Positions 16,344 through 24,988 of a DNA stretch of 64,000 bases are shown here, in pieces. The stretch comes from CAVQBJ01 sp963819075 (lineage in GTDB: Bacteria > Actinomycetota > Thermoleophilia > Solirubrobacterales > Solirubrobacteraceae): the NCBI GenBank assembly GCA_963819075.1, contig CAWFUP010000001.1, positions 186,001 to 250,000 on the forward strand, given 5' to 3'. Numbering within the stretch: position 1 is the stretch's first letter; each line of letters starts with the position of its first letter. The translations under genes and the position numbers were made by a program. A model generated the notes under the pieces. The model was not told the origin of the DNA, ran no database searches, and saw nothing but the letters and a program-made list of their open reading frames with translations.

Positions 16344-17545
16344 TCTGCGAGGCCAGCCAGATCGATTGAAGCAGCATCCCCGAGCCGAAATGTGGCGCCG
16401 GCAGCTGCCAAACGCGACGGAGGATCTCACTGTCCACCAGGTCTGGGTCGACGCCCGTTCGACCGTCCCAATTCCGCGCGAACTCCCGTGTCGGCGCTGC
16501 GAAGAAGACGCCACCGAACGTTGCCTTGCCGCGCCGCTCGATCACCTCGACGGGCAGCAGACCGCCGCAGACAGCGCGCACCGACTCGGTCCGGTCGCCC
16601 CAACCGAGGCGGCCGCCGGCCCGAGCAACGGCGCCCAGGAACCGTGGGTCGAGTAACGGCGAGCCGACCGAGACGCCCGCGTCGGCGCCGAGGACCTCCA
16701 GGTTGCGGACGGTGGCGCGCCACGCACGTGAGCGCGACCAGGCCAGTGTCCGGGCCGACCAGCTGCGCGGCTCGCGCGCACGGTCGTCGGCAGAGACCCT
16801 TGCCACCGCGCGCCGCACCGGTTCATGAAGCCACGGCAGCAGCCAGGGGTTGCGTCGGGCCAGGATCTCGCGCCGGAGCGCGAGCGGCGCGGCCGCATGG
16901 ATCGCCGCGCGCACGTCGCGGATGTGGGGGCGACGTCGCCGCGCAAGGGCGTCGGCGAGCGAAGCCCATTGCCAGTACCCGAGCGCCGCGTCGCCCCCGA
17001 CACCCGTGAGGACGGCCCCACCGGGTCCAGCCCGCTCGGCGACGGGGGCAATCAGATGAACGTTGGGCGGGAAGAGCACGCCGTGGCGTGACAGGCCCCG
17101 CGCGGCGATCGGCCCGGTGAAGTCGAGCTCCTCGTCGAGTTCGAGGCGCACCCAGTCCTCGAGGCCAAGCCAGGAGATGAGCAGCTCTTGCCACTCGCTT
17201 TCGCGGGATGACGCGTGCGGAAAGCGCAGCGTGACGGGGATCGGCAGTGGGAGTCCCTCGCGACGCGCGAGGTCGACGGCGGCCGCGAGCACCAATGCGG
17301 AGTCGCGTCCGCCGGAGAAGGCTACGGTGCAGGGCGCCCGTATGAGGCATGGACGTACGGCGTCTGCAAGCGCTTCACGCGGAGTCGCCGCAGAGCCACC
17401 GATCGTCGCCTGGTCCGGTGGGCAACGAGCCGTACATCCACCCCGCCAGCAGGTCCAGCGAGGTGAGCTCGAGATCGGCTGCCGGCCCTTCGCTCAGTGA
17501 TGTCGCTGCGGTCGAGTGGGCGCCGCGAAACGTCTGGTCGGTCAA
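16336..17545 (-). pseudogene. Lasso cyclase (asparagine synthetase-like), module 2, frame disrupted near the N-terminus
   Basis: The main frame contains TVAFSGGRDSALVLAAAVD (PP-loop), TLRFPHASSRESEWQE and TGVGGDAALGYWQW, closely matching the module 1 cyclase. But the PP-loop is upstream of the first possible start in this frame (a TTG at 17295), and no ATG/GTG/TTG exists back to a stop near 17500. The expected N-terminal segment (TSLDLLAGWMYGSLPTGPGDD, equivalent to WDLASGYVTGEEPG in module 1) is in the next frame and ends in a stop near 17372. One indel between about 17375 and 17410 would restore the gene. The true start is unresolved; a TTG at 17545 is one option. Confidence 0.75.
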
Positions 17546-17762
17546 GGGTCGGCGGATGCGTTCGCAGTTCCGCGTTGCTCAACGGCGAGGCCTTCGCCCA
17601 CGGCAACACCTTACCGCTGTCCGTGCGGGATCCAGCTGAGCAGCTGGGGGCTGGATGACGATATGGCGACGTCGGGTGGCGTGACCCCCGCCGGCCGGGC
17701 GGTCGCGGATGTCCTCGAGTGGACCGAGGAGATCAGCGAGGCACCCGTCGCGTCGTGCTCGG

Positions 17763-17930
17763 CTAGTACTGGGCGGCGGCGCCAGACAAGCCGTCGGTAT
17801 TGTGCGTGCCGATCCCGCGTGTCACCTCGGCGACGCTCCCGAGGCGGGAGAGCCTCGGAGGCTCGTACGGGGCGCTCGTGCGCACCTCATCGGTTTGCCT
17901 GGGCTGCGGCGTAGGCGAATTGTGAGACAT
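17763..17930 (-). CDS. Lasso peptide precursor 2 (canonical class II core)
   Basis: A 55-residue peptide with a strong ribosome site (AGGAG, six bases before the ATG at 17930). The leader carries PYEPPRLSRLGSVAEVTR: the Y-x-x-P element, LGS and Thr37 at -2. The predicted core is GIGTHNTDGLSGAAAQY (residues 39-55). Gly1 and Asp8 are exactly spaced for an eight-residue macrolactam ring, leaving a nine-residue loop-tail. The ring has one His; the tail ends Gln-Tyr, and Tyr or Gln could be the steric plug. Its first 44 bp overlap the 3' end of the exported beta-propeller gene. It precedes the module 2 cyclase. Confidence 0.92.
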   Translation of the reverse strand: MSHNSPTPQPRQTDEVRTSAPYEPPRLSRLGSVAEVTRGIGTHNTDGLSGAAAQY

Positions 17931-19386
17931 CCGATCTCCTGGGTTGATCTGCCTGAACTGGGATATCAGTGGCCGGGTGGGGTGAGTGGGTTCCACAGTT
18001 GCCCCAATCCGGCTGCGGGTGGCTCCACCAATGCCCGAAGCGGCCGTGGAACGGCCCGCTCGGGAAGGCCGAGGCGTCGAACACGGTGACGTCACCGCCG
18101 ATCTGGTTGGCGACGTAGGCCTGGTCGCCCACGAGCACGACGCCATCGGGCGAGTCACCCGTCGCCGGCTGGAACAGGATCTGCGGCTGACGGCCCCACA
18201 GCGAGATCACGTCGGCGTCGTCGTCTCCGGAGTTGCTTACCACGAGCGTCTTCGTGAACGGGTTGATCGCGACGCCGAACGGGGCCGTGCCGACGCTGAT
18301 CTCGCCCTGGTCGCTCAACGACCAGTTGCCGTTCCAGTAGGACACGGCAACCTGGCTGACCGCGTTGCTGCCTGGGTCGGCGACATAGGCCGTGTTGTGG
18401 AACGGATCCCAGGCGATGTTGGCCGGCTGGCTGCCGCTCGGAAGTGAGACCGTGGCGAGCAGGCTGCCGCTGCCCCCACTGGACGGGAGCGAGATGAGAT
18501 CGACCGAGTTGCTCTGGATGATGCCGACGAGGTACACGTCATCGGCGACGTGCACGATCCCCGCGGGGAACCCGCCGCTCGGCAGCGCATACGACGAGGT
18601 GACCGCATAGGAGTTGCCGGTCGCGGTCAGCAGGTCCACGCTGCTCGTGGCGACCCCGCACGTAATCGCGACCTGCGGCAGCCCGGAGAAGCCCGAGGCC
18701 GCGATCCCGATGGCGTGCGTGCACCCGGGCACCGAGGCGTTTCCGGCCGGACTGTCGGAGCTGACCGAATTCGTCCCGTAGAAGTTCGAGGCGAAGACGA
18801 AGCCGCCGGCGGACGAGAGGCTCTCCGGGAAGTCGAGCCCGGTGAGCGATGGCGGTGTCAGCACCGAGGGTGGATTGCTGTCGCTGAGGCGGTACACGGC
18901 GTTGTTGCCGCCGTCGGCGATGTCCACGCCGTCGTTGACAACGGTGCCGTTGGTCAGCTGAGCGGCACTTGAAGAGTCAACGGTGATGGTGTCGACGACC
19001 GGCAGTGCCACGTGCTCGCTTGTCACGTTGCCCGGGACGGCGACGTTGATCTGGAAGCCGTAGCTCTCCACTCGGCCCGGAGCGGTGCCGGTGATCTCGC
19101 CGGTCGACGGATTGAGATGCAGGCCGTAGGGGAGTGTGCCACCGGTGATGAACCACTCTGCAGGGCAGTTGCTCGTCGTTGCGCTCGCGCTGAGCGTGTA
19201 GTCGTAGCTGGACCCGATCGAGGCGTTCGGGAGCGTCGTCGGAGTGTTGATCGTCAACGCCGGACAGCTTGGGTGACCGAACGCCGATGCGGTGCCAGTC
19301 AGAGCTGCCAACATTCCGAACAGAGCCATCGCTGCCACCGCCGGCAGGACGACGTGGCGCTTCGAAAGTCTGCGGCGCAAGGTCAT
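17887..19386 (-). CDS. Exported YncE-like beta-propeller protein with Ig-like domain
   Basis: A 499-residue protein from the ATG at 19386. Signal peptide: about residues 1-35 (RHVVLPAVAAMALFGMLAALTGTASA). Residues about 40-130 resemble a putative-Ig domain (the ITGGTLPYGLHLNPSTGEITGTAPG motif is diagnostic). The rest reads as propeller blades of the YncE type (PFHNTAYVADPGSNAVSQV, INPFTKTLVVSNSGDDDADVI, VLVGDQAYVANQIGGDVTVFD). The last 15 codons are shared, in another frame, with lasso precursor 2. The pairing suggests co-transcription; a role in peptide handling is speculative. Confidence 0.8.
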   Translation of the reverse strand: MTLRRRLSKRHVVLPAVAAMALFGMLAALTGTASAFGHPSCPALTINTPTTLPNASIGSSYDYTLSASATTSNCPAEWFITGGTLPYGLHLNPSTGEITGTAPGRVESYGFQINVAVPGNVTSEHVALPVVDTITVDSSSAAQLTNGTVVNDGVDIADGGNNAVYRLSDSNPPSVLTPPSLTGLDFPESLSSAGGFVFASNFYGTNSVSSDSPAGNASVPGCTHAIGIAASGFSGLPQVAITCGVATSSVDLLTATGNSYAVTSSYALPSGGFPAGIVHVADDVYLVGIIQSNSVDLISLPSSGGSGSLLATVSLPSGSQPANIAWDPFHNTAYVADPGSNAVSQVAVSYWNGNWSLSDQGEISVGTAPFGVAINPFTKTLVVSNSGDDDADVISLWGRQPQILFQPATGDSPDGVVLVGDQAYVANQIGGDVTVFDASAFPSGPFHGRFGHWWSHPQPDWGNCGTHSPHPATDIPVQADQPRRSDVSQFAYAAAQANR

Positions 19387-19582
19387 CCGGGTCCTCCTCG
19401 TGTTCGCCCCCAAGAACGTACCGGCGCGGACACGCAAACTGGTGACCCCACCGATGGATCGCGTCGTCCCCTGGCCTCTAGGTTCGCAACGCGTCGCGAT
19501 CTTACACGAGCAGTGACTGGAGTGTGAGGCCCTCGCCTCATTGATTTGCCCGGCGGCCGCCGCAACCGTCTACGATCACCCC

Positions 19583-19856
19583 GGACCGTGCTAGGCGGGG
19601 ACGTAGCGGCGCCCTGTACCCGCAATCCGCTCTAGCGGGGCTGAATCCCCTTCCGAGGGGCGAAGGCCTCGGGTCGCTCCGACGATCGGGGCACTGATGG
19701 TCCGGGTCTCGAGCGGTGTCGACCCGCGAACCAGGTCAGGTCCGGAAGGAAGCAGCCTTAAGCGGTCATCGGCAGGCGCGACGGGAGCTCCCGGGCCGGA
19801 GTCACGATCGACGGCTCGGCGTCCGAGGCCTCGCCACGACGAAGGGTGCACGGTCC
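19583..19856 (+). ncRNA. ffs: Signal recognition particle RNA (large form with Alu domain)
   Basis: The GNRA-apical S domain signature GGTCAGGTCCGGAAGGAAGC is present at about 19734-19753, and the Alu-domain 5' block GTGCTAGGCGGGGACGTAGC with CCCTGTACCCGCAATCCGCT starts at about 19588. The ends pair: GGACCGTGC (19583-19591) with GCACGGTCC (19848-19856), giving about 274 nt, the length of the Bacillus-type scRNA. It is the RNA scaffold that binds Ffh and targets membrane proteins. The end coordinates are set by that helix. It lies upstream of dnaX and ends 8 bp from the convergent membrane-protein gene. Confidence 0.92.
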
Positions 19857-19864
19857 ACTTGCCG

Positions 19865-21349
19865 CTACGCGCAGTTGTGGTACACGAGCCATGAGCGGTT
19901 GGCCGCGGTGAGCGCGAAGTCGGCGGGGACCGGATGGGCGCGCGCCAGGGTGGCCGGGTCGTTCGGATCGAGGATGTAGCTGCGAGCCTGCGCGTCCGCC
20001 GGCGCCACGAATGTCCCGTGGCTGATCCGGTTGGCCGCGCCGAGCACGTCGCTGTCCCCGCTGACGATCTCCGCCGGACTCGTCTGCAACTGCAGCGCGA
20101 GCAGCGGCACCGGCGCATGGTTGGGGACGCCGACGGGCAGGCAGCGCGCGCTGATCGCGCCGTTCGCCGTGAGCGCCGTCAGGTCGTCGGCAACGACCTG
20201 CTGACTGGAGAGCGCACGCAGCTGCGTGCGCAGGTCGCTCACCTGCGAGGGCAGGAAGGCGATCATGGCGAGCGCGACGATCGCGCTCGCCGCCATCCAG
20301 GGGCGTCGGCGCGGGTCGTCGCCAGCGAGCAGGCTCCAGCCGAAGAGCCCCGCTCCGCAGAACACGCAGAGGATCGCCGCGGCGAAGAACGCGTAGCGGG
20401 TGTTGATCGGCAGGCCCGCGCTCGCGAACAGTGCGAACACCGCGACGGCGATGATTCCGACGATCGCGAGCACGCGCGCGCGTTCGCGCAGCCACAGCAC
20501 CGAGAGGACGCCGCCGAGCGCGGCCGCCGCCAGCTCGGGCGCGCCGAGGACCTCGCCGATGCGCCGCGGGATGTACTGCGGCACGTTGGCGATGCCGGTC
20601 TTGCGCCCGAGCGCACTCGCGTCGTCGCGCGTGTGCGTGAGCGACCACAGCGGATTGCCCGTCACGAGCAGGTCGCTGCCGAGCCACACGAGCGGGGCGC
20701 TGGCGGCCAGCAGCGCAAGGCGGGCCATCGTCGCGCGCGACCGCGACGGCCACAGGTACAGCCAGTACAGGCCCGACAGCGCCCAGGCCTCCGGGCGCAG
20801 AAGCCCGGCGATGGCCAGCAGCGCGAGCACCGGCCAGCCGGCGCGGCGGCGGCGCGACTCGACGAGCAGCGCGCCGAGCACGCATAACAGGTACGGCACG
20901 TCGATGTACGCGCGCACGCCGTTGGAGACGATCGGCACGCGCGTGAGCACGAGCACCGCGGCGATGAGCCCGGCGGCCCGGCCGAACGCGAGCGCGCCGA
21001 GCCGGTAGACGACGACGCCGCAGCCGGCCAGCGCAAGGAAGCCGAGCGCCACCGTGACGTTGCGCATCGCGTCCGGCCCGAGCGGTGTGAGCACGAAGCC
21101 GACGGCCTCGACGAGCGGATGGGGCGTCGGTGCGATCGGCACGTCGTAGGTCGGCGTGTGGCCGTGCGCGGCCTGTTGACCCCAGACGAGCCCGTACAGG
21201 GTGTCGTAATTGGCGAAGCCGACGCCCGCGATCAGGCGCAGGGCGAGCGCGAGCGCGGCGACCCCGAGCGCGGTCGCGGCCCGCGGCGCCCACGCCGAGC
21301 GCGGGGCGACAACCGGCTCAGGGGATCCGGGGGAGGCGGTGACGGCCAT
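19865..21349 (-). CDS. Polytopic membrane protein, GT-C glycosyltransferase-like
   Basis: A 494-residue protein with about ten hydrophobic segments. After the first helix it reads GVGFANYDTLYGLVWGQQAAHGHTPTYDVPIAPTPHPL, an extracytoplasmic loop with the Asp seen in many GT-C/PMT-type mannosyl or arabinosyl transferases. The conserved RPEAWALSGLYWLYLW segment follows in mid-protein. The C-terminal 120 residues are soluble and end in ALTAANRSWLVYHNCA. The family transfers sugars from lipid carriers at the outer membrane face; acceptor and donor are unknown. The gene is convergent with the SRP RNA. Confidence 0.7.
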   Translation of the reverse strand: MAVTASPGSPEPVVAPRSAWAPRAATALGVAALALALRLIAGVGFANYDTLYGLVWGQQAAHGHTPTYDVPIAPTPHPLVEAVGFVLTPLGPDAMRNVTVALGFLALAGCGVVVYRLGALAFGRAAGLIAAVLVLTRVPIVSNGVRAYIDVPYLLCVLGALLVESRRRRAGWPVLALLAIAGLLRPEAWALSGLYWLYLWPSRSRATMARLALLAASAPLVWLGSDLLVTGNPLWSLTHTRDDASALGRKTGIANVPQYIPRRIGEVLGAPELAAAALGGVLSVLWLRERARVLAIVGIIAVAVFALFASAGLPINTRYAFFAAAILCVFCGAGLFGWSLLAGDDPRRRPWMAASAIVALAMIAFLPSQVSDLRTQLRALSSQQVVADDLTALTANGAISARCLPVGVPNHAPVPLLALQLQTSPAEIVSGDSDVLGAANRISHGTFVAPADAQARSYILDPNDPATLARAHPVPADFALTAANRSWLVYHNCA

Positions 21350-21431
21350 CGTTATCGGCCAGACGCTACTCGGCTCGGCCGCCGCTCACCGGGGTCGGGC
21401 CGCGCCCTGGCCCGACCCCGGCGGCGAGTGG

Positions 21432-23000
21432 TCAGCTGAACTTGATGCCGGTCGCCGTGAGCGTCGTCGTCGCCAGCGGCGGCTTGTCGCCGCCGCTATT
21501 CGAGACCATGACGCCGGTGACCCGGACGTTTGTCAGCTTGTAGGTGAGCAGGGGCTTCTTGGTCCCCGACTTGTAGACGACGATCGACCCCGTCTTGATC
21601 GTGGTGCCGTGCCCGGCGGCCGTTGAGAGCGTGGCGCTGAAGCTGCCGGCCGTACTCGTGACCGTCACCTTCTGGGCCTTGCTCGCGCCCTTGCCCGTGC
21701 CCGAGCTGCCTCCGGTACCCGAGGGGGTCACGCTCACGGCGAGGATGTCGAACGAGATCGCGCTGTGACCCGAGCCGAGCACGACGTGGCCGAACGCGCT
21801 GCCGCCGATCGTGATCACCGTGCCCGACGGCTCGACGATCTCCTGTGCGGCCAGGACGCCTCCGGACCCTCCGGTCGTGCCCGGGGTGCCGGGCAGGCCG
21901 CGGTCACCGCGATCGCCGTTGCGGCCGTTGATCCCCGGGAGGCCGTTCGCCCCGTTCGTGCCAGTCGGTCCGGAGGGGCCGGTGGTGCCGTTCGAGCCCA
22001 CCGTGCCGGCGGGCCCGGTCGGGCCGGTCGACCCCTTCGCGCCGGGCGTGCCGTCGGGGCCTTGCCCGCCCGGGGTGCCGGCGGGTCCGGTCGGGCCCTG
22101 CGGTCCGATCGAGCCCTGCCCCCCGGGGGTGCCGTTGGGGCCGGTCGGGCCTGCGGGGCCCGTGGGTCCGACGGGCCCGATCGGCCCGAACGGACCGGTG
22201 GCTCCGCGAGGCCCCGTCGACCCGGGCGGGCCCTGCGGCCCGAGCGGTCCGGTCGGGCCCTGCGGACCGGCGTTGCCCTTTGATCCGGCGGGGCCGGTCG
22301 GACCCTGGGGTCCGCCGTTGCCCGCTGGTCCGGCGGGGCCGGTCGGGCCCTGGGGTCCGGCGCTGCCCTTGGCTCCGGCGGGGCCGGTCGGGCCCTGGGG
22401 TCCGGCGCTGCCCTTGGCTCCGGCGGGGCCGGTCGAACCCTGGGGTCCGGCGTTGCCCTTGGCGCCGGCGGGGCCGGTCGGGCCCTGGGGTCCGCCGTTG
22501 CCCGTTGGTCCGGCGGGACCGAGCGGTCCGGTGGGACCCTGCGGTCCGGCATTGCCCTTCGGCCCGGCGGGGCCCTGCGGCCCGATCGGGCCGGTCAGAC
22601 CCTGCGGTCCGGCGTCGCCCTTCGGCCCGGCGGGGCCCTGCGAACCGGTGGACCCCGGCGGCCCAGCGGGGCCGGTCGGGCCGCTGGAGCCCGGGATGCC
22701 GGTCTGGTCGAAAGTGAGTGCGAGCTGGGTGAAGCCGCTGTCGACGTCGTTGCACGTCTGGCCGGCGCTCGGATCGATGATCGTCAGGTTCGGCGCGGTG
22801 TCCGCGGGCACCGTTTCCGTTCCCCCGGCGGGGAGCTGTTGCGTGGTCACCGAGAGACAGGCGTGATACGTGCCGTCGGCGTCGGGCACCGACGCGTCGG
22901 CGACGGCGACGCCGACGCCGAGCGCCCCGACGGCGATGAGCGCGGCCGCCTCGACGCGCCAGGTGAACCGGTCGCGCAGGCCGGCGAAGTGGTTTCGCAT
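21432..23000 (-). CDS. Exported collagen-like protein with C-terminal Hcp-like domain
   Basis: A 523-residue protein from the ATG at 23000. Signal region about residues 12-36 (RFTWRVEAAALIAVGALGVGVAVADA); a small domain with Cys pair follows (YHACLS, QTCNDVD). From about residue 101 to 380 it is unbroken Gly-X-Y (GPTGPAGPKGNAGPQG type) collagen triple-helix repeat. The last about 145 residues (FDILAVSVT through YKLTNVRVTGVMVSNSGGD, ending TLTATGIKFS) resemble the Hcp tube-protein fold. No T6SS genes are nearby, so a surface stalk with an Hcp-like head is the likelier picture. The domain fusion is seen directly; the role is inferred. Confidence 0.82.
   Translation of the reverse strand: MRNHFAGLRDRFTWRVEAAALIAVGALGVGVAVADASVPDADGTYHACLSVTTQQLPAGGTETVPADTAPNLTIIDPSAGQTCNDVDSGFTQLALTFDQTGIPGSSGPTGPAGPPGSTGSQGPAGPKGDAGPQGLTGPIGPQGPAGPKGNAGPQGPTGPLGPAGPTGNGGPQGPTGPAGAKGNAGPQGSTGPAGAKGSAGPQGPTGPAGAKGSAGPQGPTGPAGPAGNGGPQGPTGPAGSKGNAGPQGPTGPLGPQGPPGSTGPRGATGPFGPIGPVGPTGPAGPTGPNGTPGGQGSIGPQGPTGPAGTPGGQGPDGTPGAKGSTGPTGPAGTVGSNGTTGPSGPTGTNGANGLPGINGRNGDRGDRGLPGTPGTTGGSGGVLAAQEIVEPSGTVITIGGSAFGHVVLGSGHSAISFDILAVSVTPSGTGGSSGTGKGASKAQKVTVTSTAGSFSATLSTAAGHGTTIKTGSIVVYKSGTKKPLLTYKLTNVRVTGVMVSNSGGDKPPLATTTLTATGIKFS
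21860..22700. repeat. Collagen Gly-X-Y coding repeat array
   Basis: About 280 consecutive codons of Gly-X-Y. Within it, near-identical units of 54 bp (18 codons, GPTGPAGAKGSAGPQ type) are repeated in tandem at about 22300-22500. On the plus strand the same stretch is an open Pro/Gly-rich frame, which is an antisense shadow. Such arrays expand and contract readily, so the repeat count may be strain-specific or misassembled. Confidence 0.85.
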
Positions 23001-23156
23001 GATGACCCCCTGTTGCGTTGAGCCCCGACTACCCGGAGCCCTGGTCCCACCCGCGACGGTACGCGCTACGGCCCGCGCTGGCAACCCCCCCGAACCCTTG
23101 GATCGGTCGCGCACGCCGGTCGTCGCCGCAGCGGCCACGGCTACACTCAGCGTTCG

Positions 23157-24944
23157 GTGTCCAGCGCGCCCTCTCTGTACCGTCGCCATCGTCCCCGTTC
23201 GTTCGACGACGTCGTCGGACAGGAGCTCGTCGTCCGCACGCTGCGCCACGCCGTGGAGCGGGGCAGCGTGCATCACGCGTACCTGTTCGTCGGCTCCCGC
23301 GGCACGGGCAAGACATCGATGGCGAAGATCCTGGCGGCGTGCCTGAACTGCGAGCAGGGTCCGACCGTCACGCCGTGCGGCGTGTGCGACTCGTGTCGCT
23401 CAATCGCCGCGGCGACGTCGCTCGACGTCATCGAGATGGACGCTGCCTCCAACAACTCGGTCGACGACATCCGCGAGCTGCGCGAGAGCGTCGCCTACGC
23501 CCCCGTCTCCGGACGCCACAAGGTCTACATCCTCGACGAGGCCCACATGCTGTCCTCGGCGGCTTGGAATGCCTTCCTCAAGACGCTCGAGGAGCCGCCG
23601 CCGCACACGGTGTTCGTGCTGGCCACGACCGAGGCCCAGAAGGTGCCGGCCACCGTCGTCGACCGCTGCCACCGCTTCGACTTCCAGCGGCCCACCGTCG
23701 ATCAGATCACCAGCGTCGTGCGCCGCGCCGCGCACGCCGATTCGATCGTCCTGCCCCCCGAGGCCGCGGCGGCCATCGCGCGCTCGGCCACGGGCAGCTT
23801 CCGCGACGCGCTCGGCACGCTCGAGCAGCTCATCACCTATAGCGGGCAGGCGATCGCACTACCCGACGTGCTCGCCGTTCTCGGCGTTGTGGACGCCGAG
23901 CTGCTCGCCGAGGCCTTCGATGCGGTGGCCGCCGGGGACGCGCGTCGCGCGATGCTCGCCGTCCAGCGCTGCGTGGAGAGCGGCCGCGACGCCGGCTCGT
24001 TCATGAGCGACCTCGAGACGCGCGCCCGTGAGCTGCTTGTCGTGCAGACGCTCGGGGCCGTTCCCGCGGAGCTGTCGGTGACCCCCGAGCTCGACGCCGC
24101 GCTCGGCGATCAGGCGGCGCGCGTCCCCGCCGCCGCGGTCGTGCGCATGCTCGACCTGCTCGCCGAGGCGTTGGAGGCCGTCAAGGCCGGCTCGGAGCCA
24201 CGCACCCAGCTCGAGCTGGCGATCGTGAAGGCAGCCACGCCGCAGGTCGACCCCTCGATGCGCGCGTTGCTCGCCCGCCTCGAGCGCGTCGAGGCCGCGC
24301 TCGGGTCGACGCCGACACCGGCCGCGCGCCAGCCGGCGCCCGCGCCTTCGGCCGTGGTGGCGCCCGCGCCCGCGCCAGACCCGGGCCCGGCGGTGCCGCG
24401 CGCTTCCTCGTCCGGCGATGGTCCGGGCCCCGCGGTCGCGCCCGATCCGCCGCGGGCCCCCGCCGCGAGCGCGGCGGCGGCCGCGCCGGTGGCGCCGCCG
24501 GCCGAGCCGATCGCGGCCCCGGCCGTGACGGCGGTGGATCCGCCGGCGGCCTCGCCCTCCAGCGATGCGATCGCCGTCGCCGAGCTGCGATCGATGTGGC
24601 CGGCGGTGCTCGATCTGGTGCGCGGGGAGAACGCCCTGCTGGCGGCCGTCATCGCAGACGCTCAGCCGGTCGAGCTCGCCGGCGAGGAGCTGACGGTTGC
24701 CTTTGCGCCGAGTGCCGCCTTTCTGAAGAAGAAGGCAGAGGACGGCGCCAACCGGACGGCCGTGGCCGAGGCGCTTCGCCAGGTGACCGGCCGTCGTCTG
24801 CGGCCCTCCTATGAGCTGCGCGAGCTGCTCGAGCAGGACGGCGGGGCGGTCGTCACGCTGTCCGAGGAGGAGCTCGTCGCGCGGTTCATGTCGGAGTTCG
24901 ACGCCGAGGAGCTGCCCGACGACGCACCGTCCGCGCCATCATGA
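23157..24944 (+). CDS. dnaX: DNA polymerase III subunits gamma/tau
   Basis: A 595-residue clamp-loader ATPase starting at GTG 23157 (SLYRRHRPRSFDDVVGQE). Walker A GSRGTGKTS near residue 45, the zinc-binding cysteines in LNCEQGPTVTPCGVCDSC, Walker B VYILDEAHML and the sensor/arginine-finger block AGTGSF-like ARSATGSFRDALGTLEQL are all present. Residues about 385-465 are a Pro/Ala linker, followed by the tau-type C-terminal domain. It loads the beta clamp and couples the replisome. The order SRP RNA, dnaX, ybaB, recR is the common actinobacterial replication/repair neighbourhood. The gene is intact. Confidence 0.97.
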   Translation: MSSAPSLYRRHRPRSFDDVVGQELVVRTLRHAVERGSVHHAYLFVGSRGTGKTSMAKILAACLNCEQGPTVTPCGVCDSCRSIAAATSLDVIEMDAASNNSVDDIRELRESVAYAPVSGRHKVYILDEAHMLSSAAWNAFLKTLEEPPPHTVFVLATTEAQKVPATVVDRCHRFDFQRPTVDQITSVVRRAAHADSIVLPPEAAAAIARSATGSFRDALGTLEQLITYSGQAIALPDVLAVLGVVDAELLAEAFDAVAAGDARRAMLAVQRCVESGRDAGSFMSDLETRARELLVVQTLGAVPAELSVTPELDAALGDQAARVPAAAVVRMLDLLAEALEAVKAGSEPRTQLELAIVKAATPQVDPSMRALLARLERVEAALGSTPTPAARQPAPAPSAVVAPAPAPDPGPAVPRASSSGDGPGPAVAPDPPRAPAASAAAAAPVAPPAEPIAAPAVTAVDPPAASPSSDAIAVAELRSMWPAVLDLVRGENALLAAVIADAQPVELAGEELTVAFAPSAAFLKKKAEDGANRTAVAEALRQVTGRRLRPSYELRELLEQDGGAVVTLSEEELVARFMSEFDAEELPDDAPSAPS

Positions 24945-24988
24945 CGTCAGATCGCGCTCGCACCCCTTCTCCATAGGAGACACCGACC

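Noticed and set aside
21432..21870. Type VI secretion system
   Set aside because: Only an Hcp-like domain is present, fused to collagen; no VgrG, TssB/C, ClpV or baseplate genes are in the window.
21811..22866. Long plus-strand Pro/Gly-rich frame opposite the collagen gene
   Set aside because: It is the antisense image of Gly-X-Y codons; the minus-strand frame has a signal peptide and a folded C-terminus.
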